Assembly: GCA_023653245.1 (NCBI GenBank)
Contig: JAMNXK010000012.1
Location: forward strand, 1 to 20,260
From: Tagaea sp.
GTDB taxonomy: Bacteria > Pseudomonadota > Alphaproteobacteria > CACIAM-22H2
Length of the DNA: 20,260 nucleotides
Direction: 5' to 3'
Shown: one piece after another, positions 6,313 to 13,000 of the stretch
Layout: every line of letters begins with the position of its first letter
How positions within the stretch are numbered: position 1 is the first letter of the stretch
Notes under the pieces: generated by a model
Databases searched by the model: none
What the model was told of the DNA's origin: nothing
The model's input: the letters and a program-made list of their open reading frames with translations, nothing else
Position numbers and translations under genes: made by a program

Positions 6313-7418
6313 TCGCCGACCTCCTTAGCTAGCGCCGCCTCGACCAGCATCAGTTGGGTCGCGACATTGTCGGCCTGCGGGTTCCAGGCAAGGCTTCCGC
6401 GGTTGCGCGACCACCCGTGAAACTCCACGTCATCGATCGTGCCGCGCATTTGCGTATTGTCGATGGCGCGTCCCGACGTGAGCGCGAGTGGCGGATAGGC
6501 ATAGAAGCCGTATATCTGCGCGCCGGGATAGGTCAGCGGGATTTCCAGCGCTAACAGCGCGTGGATTGTGCTGAAGCCACGCGGCAAAGGATAGTGATGG
6601 AGCAGAAGCCAGCGGCGCTCCAACTGGACGACCGTCTCCCAGCGCAGCCCCAACCGGGCAAGGTGCGCGTCGTCAGCCTCGAGCAGGTCGAACTCGCGGC
6701 GAGGCGCCCAGGGCGCCTCGCCGTTGTTGACCTCGTTCGGTGTCAGCCGGAGCTTCTCGATCCCCGGCGTGCGCAGATCGATCGTGTCGGTGAGCGTGAC
6801 CGGTCGCTTCGGCTGGCCGGCGATCTTGAGAAAGATCTGCCAGCCCTGATCGGGATTGAAGCCGGCGCGCGCGATGGCGTCGCGGACACCGATCGTCGGC
6901 GTCTCGACCTCCAAACCTACACCCTGCACGTTGAGCTTCCAGTGCCGGACCCTGGTGACGAACGACTCAACCCCGGCGGCATCGAGATTGACAAGATCAT
7001 GCGGGCCGATCGCCCGATCCGCCGTCTCGCTTTCCTCGAGGAAGATGGCCTTGTCTGACGGCACCTGGCCTAGCTTGCGCAGGACCCCTCCCGACACCAC
7101 GCGGCAAGGCCAGTCGAAGCGCTCGCCGTCGATCGTGAGACGATAGCTCCGGTCGCTCTCCACGATTACGAAGCGTCCCTCGGCGTGGCGCAAATCGGCG
7201 GTTTCGTCGGGCCGGATATCCTCGAGCTCGCCGTTCGCCAGCACCTGCAGCACGGTCGCCTGTTGCGCCGGCTTGAAGCCCGCCGCCGCCGCAAGCTGGG
7301 CGCCGGTCGGCGTAAAGTCGGCGATCGAGACCGACCGGAAGTTCAGGCCCGCATCGGCGACTTCGATGCGGTGGCGATCTTGGCCGCGATCCGCCGCAGC
7401 CTCCGAAACAATGTCCAT
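6309..7418 (-). CDS. Triple ubiquitin-like / E2-like fusion protein (369 aa)
   Basis: Three beta-grasp repeats of the multi-ubiquitin (PF14452) type can be aligned: about 15-88, 90-157 and 159-226. Each ends with a D-L-x(4)-G-like segment (ADLRHAEGRF, VNLDAAGVESF, IDLRTPGIEKL). Residues about 238-365 resemble the prokaryotic E2 family E fold: a short helical start, LPRGFSTIHALLALEIPLTYPG (277-298), YAYPPLAL, and WSRNRGSLAWNPQADN (336-351). Ubl substrate and E2-like conjugating factor are thus on one chain. The only cysteine in the whole protein is Cys105, in Ubl2, so the E2-like part has no candidate thioester residue. There is no C-terminal Gly-Gly; the end is VGE. It is the first gene of the operon, with GGAG 8 nt before the ATG and a promoter at 7463-7491. 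Confidence 0.85.
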   Translation of the reverse strand: MDIVSEAAADRGQDRHRIEVADAGLNFRSVSIADFTPTGAQLAAAAGFKPAQQATVLQVLANGELEDIRPDETADLRHAEGRFVIVESDRSYRLTIDGERFDWPCRVVSGGVLRKLGQVPSDKAIFLEESETADRAIGPHDLVNLDAAGVESFVTRVRHWKLNVQGVGLEVETPTIGVRDAIARAGFNPDQGWQIFLKIAGQPKRPVTLTDTIDLRTPGIEKLRLTPNEVNNGEAPWAPRREFDLLEADDAHLARLGLRWETVVQLERRWLLLHHYPLPRGFSTIHALLALEIPLTYPGAQIYGFYAYPPLALTSGRAIDNTQMRGTIDDVEFHGWSRNRGSLAWNPQADNVATQLMLVEAALAKEVGE

Positions 7419-7462
7419 AGGGGTAACTCCATAGTTGCCGACTCAAGGGCCGATGAGCCGCT

Positions 7463-7491
7463 AATATAGGTATGCGCGCTAAGTCTATCAA
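7463..7491 (-). promoter_or_regulatory. Promoter of the ubiquitin-like operon (minus strand)
   Basis: On the minus strand TTGATA (7486-7491) is followed after exactly 17 bp by TATATT (7463-7468), a good sigma-70 promoter with a predicted start near 7456, about 38 nt before the ATG at 7418. Its -35 box overlaps the first CAAGCG of the inverted-repeat cluster described next, so it can be repressed by the divergent XRE protein. Confidence 0.6.
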
Positions 7492-7523
7492 GCGCTTAAT
7501 TTGCACGCTTGCCATATCAAGCG
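7489..7523. promoter_or_regulatory. Operator-like cluster of CAAGCG/CGCTTG half-sites
   Basis: Three copies of one hexamer lie in alternating orientation: CAAGCG (7489-7494), CGCTTG (7506-7511) and CAAGCG (7518-7523), with 11-bp and 6-bp spacers. The first copy is also part of the self-complementary AAGCGCTT. They lie between the divergent starts and cover the -35 of the Ubl promoter and a probable plus-strand promoter for the XRE gene (TTGCCA at 7509-7514 with an AT-rich -10 near 7534-7539). This fits one repressor controlling both directions. Confidence 0.5.
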
Positions 7524-7584
7524 ATCACACTCATATCTATTGGGTCGGACTCCGCGTCCGGAACGCGCAAGCAGAGGAGCATCG

Positions 7585-7965
7585 ATGCCCGATGAAAAAC
7601 CAATGGAGAAGCCAACCAACCCTGCACTCGGACCGTTCCTGAGAAAGGCGCGCCAGGACATGCAGATGTCTTTGCGCGAGGTCGAAGACGCGACGGGAAA
7701 GGAAATCTCGAACGCGTATCTGAGCCAGCTCGAAAGCGGCAAAGTCACCAAGCCCTCGCCCCATGTCCTCTACGCTCTCTCGACGGCATTGGGCGTCGCG
7801 TATGAGACCCTGATGGAGCGTGCAGGCTACATTGTCCCTGCGGCCAACCGGGGCGACGATGAAAAGCATGGTCGCGCCGCCACCTTCTCGATCGACAACC
7901 TCACGGCCGACGAGGAGACCGAGCTGCTCGACTATCTCACCTACATCCGCTCGAAACGGAAATAA
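7585..7965 (+). CDS. XRE-family repressor, CapH-like (126 aa)
   Basis: Residues about 16-80 form an XRE helix-turn-helix. LGPFLRKARQDMQMSLREVE is helix 1-2, ISNAYLSQLESGKV is the recognition helix with the hallmark SQLE-G, and the rest of the bundle and a linker follow. The ATG at 7585 is chosen because AGAGGAG lies 6 bp upstream. The frame is open further 5', but that part covers the operator region. The metalloprotease gene follows after only 2 bp. XRE plus ImmA/IrrE pairs include ImmR/ImmA of ICEBs1 and CapH/CapP of CBASS, where the protease destroys the repressor on DNA damage. By position this protein should repress the divergent Ubl operon. The CapH analogy is inference from architecture. 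Confidence 0.85.
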   Translation: MPDEKPMEKPTNPALGPFLRKARQDMQMSLREVEDATGKEISNAYLSQLESGKVTKPSPHVLYALSTALGVAYETLMERAGYIVPAANRGDDEKHGRAATFSIDNLTADEETELLDYLTYIRSKRK

Positions 7966-7967
7966 CC

Positions 7968-8897
7968 ATGCCCCGGCCGGACGATTGCAGTTTGACGCCC
8001 GGCCAGCGACTTCGAGTCCGCAAGGAAGCCGAGCGTGCGCTGCGTGAAGCAGGCGCGCTCGGTGTTTTTCCGACGCCGATGGACCGCATCATGACGGTCG
8101 CGCGCGTCGAGGAGGTCAAGGAAGACGTCCTCAATCCAGGCTTCCTCGCCAAGCTCAGGGCCAATGTCGAACACACCGGTCAAATCGTGAAGAGCGCGGT
8201 GACCAAGGTGCTTGGGCTCTTCCACGCCTCCGAAGGCCTGGTGTTCCTCAGTCAGACCCTGATGGCCGTGAAGAAGCGCTTTGTCGGCTTCCACGAAGCC
8301 GCACATGGATTTTTGCCCTGGCAGCGCCCCATGTATGCGCTGGTCGAGGATTGCGAGAAAGCGCTCGATGGCGCAACCGCCGAGCTGTTCGACCGGGAAG
8401 CCAATGTGTTCGCGTCCGAGGTGCTCTTCCAGCTCGACACCTTCCATGAAATGGCCAGCAGCAAAGCCTTTGAGATCTGGACACCCGTCCGGCTGGCCAC
8501 GCGCTTCAACGCCTCCAACTATGCCGCGATCCGCCAGTATGTTTCGAAGAACCATCGCGCCTGTGCGGTGGTCGTCCTCAACATGCCCGAACTCGTTCCC
8601 GCCGACGGATTTCGAGCGACGTTGCGCCGGTCGATTCAGTCCGATCGCTTTACCGAGCTCTTCGGCGCCTATCCGTGGAAAGAGGCCTACACGCCGGACG
8701 ACGACATCGGTGCGCTTGTGCCCGTCGGCAAGTGCCGCTCCTCGGGCAAACGGTCGCTTGGTCTGACGGACAGCAACGGCGTGCTGCATGACTGCGTCGC
8801 CGAATCCTTCTCGACTGGTCATCAGGTCTTCATCCTGATCCATGCCGTCAGGACCCTGACCGCGACGCGCATATTGCTGCCGGCAGAGGCCTTGTAG
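7968..8897 (+). CDS. ImmA/IrrE (COG2856) metalloprotease, CapP-like (309 aa)
   Basis: The zinc-binding motif HEAAH (109-113) sits in FVGFHEAAHGFLPW, and FDREANVFASEVL (141-153) supplies Glu144 as the third ligand, the standard gluzincin layout of COG2856 proteins. The N-terminal 100 residues are helical. A C-terminal domain (about 190-309) of mixed strands could be the signal sensor. The start ATG follows the XRE stop by 2 bp, so the two are co-transcribed. Known relatives (ImmA, IrrE, CapP) cleave a partner XRE repressor; CapP is reported to respond to single-stranded DNA. The expected role is to relieve repression of the ubiquitin-like operon when infection or DNA damage occurs. This is not proven by sequence. 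Confidence 0.85.
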   Translation: MPRPDDCSLTPGQRLRVRKEAERALREAGALGVFPTPMDRIMTVARVEEVKEDVLNPGFLAKLRANVEHTGQIVKSAVTKVLGLFHASEGLVFLSQTLMAVKKRFVGFHEAAHGFLPWQRPMYALVEDCEKALDGATAELFDREANVFASEVLFQLDTFHEMASSKAFEIWTPVRLATRFNASNYAAIRQYVSKNHRACAVVVLNMPELVPADGFRATLRRSIQSDRFTELFGAYPWKEAYTPDDDIGALVPVGKCRSSGKRSLGLTDSNGVLHDCVAESFSTGHQVFILIHAVRTLTATRILLPAEAL

Positions 8898-8976
8898 GAT
8901 GCAGCGTCCGTCGCTTTTTCAGATAGCACTTACTGTGCGGGCTGGGCGTACTTTGAATTGATGGTGTGGATGCCTC

Positions 8977-9067
8977 TGACCTGACCGGGTGTTTCTGGGC
9001 CAGGTTGACTGAGGCAAATAGCCTAGTCCAAGAACACCCGGTTAGGTCACAGGGACACTTCCTAACC
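8977..9067. repeat. Nested and alternative inverted repeats in the intergenic region
   Basis: The outer arms 8977-8993 and 9033-9049 match in 16 of 17 positions (TGACCTgACCGGGTGTT against its complement). Inside them GACT-g-AGGC (9007-9015) pairs with GCCTAGTC (9021-9028) around an AAATA loop. The outer right arm also contains GGTTAGG (9040-9046), which can instead pair with CCTAACC (9061-9067). No U-tract follows. It could be a structured RNA, a regulatory switch, a small mobile-repeat relic or a terminator-like element. The 287-bp gap 8898-9184 holds nothing else clear apart from a TATAAT box at 9113-9118. Confidence 0.5.
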
Positions 9068-9112
9068 TGACGGAATATGAAGTAGGCCGCCGACGTTCCC
9101 GATCCGCCGATG

Positions 9113-9118
9113 TATAAT
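9113..9118 (+). promoter_or_regulatory. Consensus -10 box TATAAT before the coiled-coil/membrane protein gene
   Basis: A perfect TATAAT lies here but no convincing -35 is found 16-18 bp upstream. Transcription would start near 9125, after an in-frame ATG at 9110 and before the ATG at 9185, which supports the downstream start for the next gene. Confidence 0.35.
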
Positions 9119-9184
9119 CAAATAGATCGATGGCAAAATTCCCCGTCAGCGATTTGTATTTCCAGCGAACCCCGTGCGATCAAC

Positions 9185-9637
9185 ATGACCGAAGCTATCC
9201 AAGATGATCGGCCCCGCGTAAAGCTTCCGAGAGACCTTTTCGAGGCATTGGAAGCGAGTGCCAAGCGCCGCAATCTCTCCAACGTTGGTTTAGTTCGGGT
9301 ACTGCTTGAAAGCTCGGATCGAGAAGAACGTTTGACTGCTCAGCTTGAGGCTCAGAGGTTAGCCTTGGAAGAAGTCCGCGCGGACTTTAAAGGCCACGCC
9401 AATCGAGTCCAGGACGCCCAGTCCGCCTCGGACGAAAGACTCGAAGCGGTCGTTAAGGCGCTAAAGTTGATTCACTCGAAGATCACTGAACAGAGCAGCG
9501 CGCGCCCTTCTTTGTCGGGGGAGAACGCAGCCAAGTCGAAGGAAAAGGCGCGGCAACTTGAGCTGACTGTCTGGCGCTTTACAGCATCCCTCGTCTTTTT
9601 TGTGGTCGGCCTTTCTCTCGGCGCTTTTGTGCGATGA
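9185..9637 (+). CDS. Small coiled-coil protein with C-terminal membrane anchor (150 aa)
   Basis: The ATG at 9185 is preferred over an in-frame ATG at 9110: the -10 box at 9113-9118 would exclude the earlier one, and the first 25 residues of the longer form are not protein-like. No strong RBS is visible, so the start is uncertain. Residues about 10-43 (PRVKLPRDLFEALEASAKRR, then a second helix ending VRVLLES) resemble a ribbon-helix-helix or similar small DNA-binding unit. Residues about 45-110 are strongly helical and charged, suggesting a coiled coil. The last 22 residues (from TVWRFTASLVFFVVGLSLG) form one transmembrane helix. No family is recognised. It lies between two defence modules and could be a membrane-tethered regulator or effector; this is a guess. 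Confidence 0.6.
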   Translation: MTEAIQDDRPRVKLPRDLFEALEASAKRRNLSNVGLVRVLLESSDREERLTAQLEAQRLALEEVRADFKGHANRVQDAQSASDERLEAVVKALKLIHSKITEQSSARPSLSGENAAKSKEKARQLELTVWRFTASLVFFVVGLSLGAFVR

Positions 9638-9694
9638 TTGTTTGACCATTCGTCACTTTCCATCCTAGGCCTAGCGCAACAACGCTTCGCGTCT

Positions 9695-9934
9695 TTAGAC
9701 CCTCTTCACACAATAGGTTGAGTGCGCCAGAAGCTCCGCTGGTGTGGGCCCAGCTTGGACGTACACGGCTTTCTTACATGGCCCACCTTGGGCCCCCGGC
9801 TGCCCAGCCCGGGACGCTGGGTTGTCACACCGCCCAACCTGGGCCATTACTGACCCTGCTTGGCTCGCTGAACCAGGCGCGATCACACCAAACCCCATTG
9901 CAGCCAACGCAAGGAGAGGGACACGACGGTTCAA
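9695..9934 (-). CDS. Possible small exported protein with Cys/Gly-Pro repeats (79 aa)
   Basis: Read from a TTG at 9932-9934 (an upstream in-frame stop prevents a longer form), the protein has a credible signal peptide. RR is followed by a hydrophobic core (VPLLALAAMGFGVIAPG) and a small-residue region ending near SASQAG. The mature part has three versions of one motif, AQVGRC, AQGGPC and VQAGPT, and three cysteines. It ends in STYCVKRV. A TATAAC box lies 5 bases before the TTG. The TTG start and lack of a strong RBS are weaknesses, and there is no operon context. I recognise no family. Plus-strand frames over the same stretch look less protein-like. Confidence 0.4.
   Translation of the reverse strand: MNRRVPLLALAAMGFGVIAPGSASQAGSVMAQVGRCDNPASRAGQPGAQGGPCKKAVYVQAGPTPAELLAHSTYCVKRV
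9746..9845. repeat. Four CCCA-rich palindrome-like repeats
   Basis: Near-palindromes of the form GCCCA-x-C-x-TGGG occur at 9746-9760, 9780-9795 (GGCCCACCTTGGGCCC), 9802-9821 and 9832-9845 (GCCCAACCTGGGCC). They coincide with the repeated [AV]-Q-x-G-[RP] motif of the minus-strand small protein, so they may simply reflect its internal protein repeat. Confidence 0.45.
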
Positions 9935-10078
9935 ATTCCGTTATAAAAAAACGTCATACAGACGATTTAATTTCGCCCGCGTAGAAACATGGCTTGCTCT
10001 CAATTTCTTGTCATCCAAAGAACCCACCCCGGCAATCCACGCCAGTCTAAATCTCAATGAATGATCCCGATGCTCTCC

Positions 10079-13000
10079 CTAATCGTCGAGCGCGTCCGTG
10101 ATCCGATCGCGTGCATCGGCGGACAGTCGCTTAATACCGAAAAACCGCGCGATCTCCACTGGGATGTCACCGCCGGCGACATGCGCCGCGGCGGCCCGGA
10201 TTTCCTCCGAGGCGATATCCTCGATTCGCCGCCCATCCTCCTCGGCCGCCGGGCGGCGCGCGATCATGCCGCCCGAAACCTGCGCGTCGTCGAGCCAAAC
10301 GAACTTGCCGCCGACCGGGTCCTTCCTGATCGGGTGCTTCTTCTTCGCGAATTTCAACACCCGCTCGCGAATGCGATCCCCGGACCGCTGGAACCCATGC
10401 AGCCGCGAAACCCGCTCGACGAGCGCGTCATCCCGCATCGGCGCCTCGATCGTCAAAATCCGGTGGATCAACGCCGACAGGGTTGGCGCATAGGAGGCCT
10501 CTTCGAATCTGTCGCGGTCGAGCGTCAGATCGAGATCGGTCGCAGCGGCCCGCCGATAGGTTCCCGGAGGCTGGACGGGCGCTTCGGAGGATAAGTGTTC
10601 CGTGCCACCGGGCGCGGCGCCGCCCGCGTCATAGGCGCGCTTTGCGATCCCGACCTCGCGCCGGCTCTCGCCCCCACCGTCGTCGCGGACGGCAGCCGGA
10701 TCGCCCGAAACCGAATCGGCCGCGACAGCATTTTCGGCTGCAGAAGCGGCACCTGCGTCGCCTTCCGATATCCGCGCGGCCGCCTCGGCTTCCGCGTTCG
10801 CGCGCGCCTCAACGAGCAACCGTGTGATGTCGTCATGGACCTTTCGGAGCGCGGTGCGTCGATCGAACCACCAATCGGTCGACCAAATCCGGACCAGCTT
10901 CCAACCGAGATCCGCAAGGATGGCCGCGCGGATCTTATCGCGGTCGCGCGCCGTGGCACCGCTGTGGTACATCGCGCCGTCGCATTCCACGCCGACGAGG
11001 AAATCGCCCGGCTTGTCCGGATGGACGATCCCGAGATCGATCCGGAAGCGCGATACGCCGATCTGCGGCACGACCTGCCAGCCCAAACGGCGCAATTCCT
11101 CGGCCACCGCGGACTCGAACGGCGATTCGTGATCCCCCATCGACCCTTTGGACGCGGCGGCGAGCGCGACGGGCCCGCGCTCGGAGAATTCGATGAAGTG
11201 CTTCAAGTCGGCGACGGCGCGCGCGCCGGTCCGATGGAGATCGATCATCGAAGAGGTGAACGACGTGAAAACCACCATCTCGCGGCGCGCGCGCGTGACG
11301 GCGACGTTCAAACGCCGCCATCCGCCCTCACGATTGAGCGGGCCGAAATTCATCGACATCGTCGGCGAACCGGGCGTCGTGGGTCCGAACCCGATTCCGA
11401 GGAGCACCACGTCCCGCTCGTCGCCTTGGACGGTTTCAAGATTCTTGACCACCACGGGCTCGGCCAACGCTTCGTCGAAGAACGGTTCGATCTCCGGGTG
11501 CGCGCGCCGGCCTTTGTCGAGCAGGTCTTCGACGAGCGCCTGCTGCTCGGCGTTCAGCGTCACGACGGCGATCGTCTCCTCCGCGCCGCTCGCGACGTTC
11601 CGCTTGAGGCGCGCAACGACCTCGTCGGCGAGCGTCCGCGCTTCGATCGGGTTCGTATGATCCTTGCCCTTCGAGTAGACGCCGTCGACCTTGCGCCACG
11701 ACACGGCGCTGCGCTTGGTCACGGGCGCCGGGAACGTGACGAGCCCGCCGCCGTAGTAACGCTCGTTCGAGAACGCGATCAGGCTCTCGTGCCGGCTGCG
11801 GTAATGCCAAGTCAACGGAATGTTGGGCAATCCCGCCGCCTTGCATTCGTCGAGGATGCTTTCCATGTCCTCCTCGACGTCGTCGTCCACGGGGCTCGCG
11901 CCGCGCGTGAAGAAGCTCGTCGGCGGCATCTGCCGATGGTCGCCGGCGATAACGACTTGCTTGCCGCGCGCGATCGCGCCGATCGCGTCCCACGGCGAGA
12001 TTTGCGACGCTTCGTCGAAAATCACCAGATCGAAAAGCGCCTTCTCGGGCGGCAGGTACTGCGCGATGGAAAGCGGGCTCATCAGCATGCACGGCGCCAG
12101 CCGCGTGAAGGCGGGGCCCATGTCGGAAACCAACTGGCGGATGGGCTTATGCCGCTTCTGGAGCTGCAGTTGGTGCCGCAGGACGTCGTAGCCGTCGCCC
12201 TTCCCGCTCGCCTGCTTGCGCGGAATGTCCTTCGCGAGGCCCGCGCGGATGTAGCGAACCGACAGATCGGCGAGCCGGTCGTCGAGCGCGCGAAAATCCT
12301 CGATCTTTCCGATATGTTCGGCGGCCACGAAATCGCGGACGATGGGATCTTCGTCCATCGTCTTGGCCGCGAACCAGCGGGCGTAGGCGACCTCGAACAG
12401 CCGGTCGAGCCGTCCGATACCGTTCGGATCGGCCTCGGCGATCGCGGCCAGCGGCGCGAGACCCAGCGAGGTCGCCTCGGACTTGGCGCGACGCCAAGCG
12501 CACCACGCGTTCAATTGCGTTTGGTTGTCGGCGATCGCGGCGGCGAGCGCCCGCAAGCCCGCGAGATCGTCGGTCGTTTCGAACTCCGAGAGACGCGCGA
12601 GCCCCTCGGCCGCCGAAGCGCCGTCCTCGACCGCCGCCTTCAAAGCGGTCAGAACGATGCGGATCTGCCCCGTTTCGCCCAACAATTCGTTCGCGTCGAT
12701 CGCGACGCGCGCGACGGCTTGACGCAAGGCGGAGAGCGCGCTCGCATCGCCCGCGAGCACGGCGACCGCATCGCGAAGCCGTTTTCCGGCCGCGAGAGCC
12801 GCCCGCATGCGTGCCGTATCCGAGGTCAGCCCCGACCATCCCGGAATACCGGCGGCCTCGGCGGTCAACACGTCGATTTCGGCGAGGCGGGCCGCCAATT
12901 CGTCGAACACGTCGAGATCCGCGCCCACGTTCGGCGCAACGTTCGCGCCACCCTGCGCCTGGACCAGTTTCGCGGTCGCGCGCTTTCCGAACGCTGAGAG

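Noticed and set aside
7501..7584. 5' extension of the XRE gene from TTG 7501
   Set aside because: The extension covers the operator/promoter and lacks an RBS, while ATG 7585 has AGAGGAG just upstream.
9662..9674. CTAGGCCTAG palindrome
   Set aside because: It is a short chance-level palindrome with no supporting context.
10595..12997. Long plus-strand open frame (800 codons) opposite hheA
   Set aside because: It is antisense to strongly motif-bearing helicase sequence, very Arg/His/Gly-rich and has no recognisable domain; typical GC-rich shadow.
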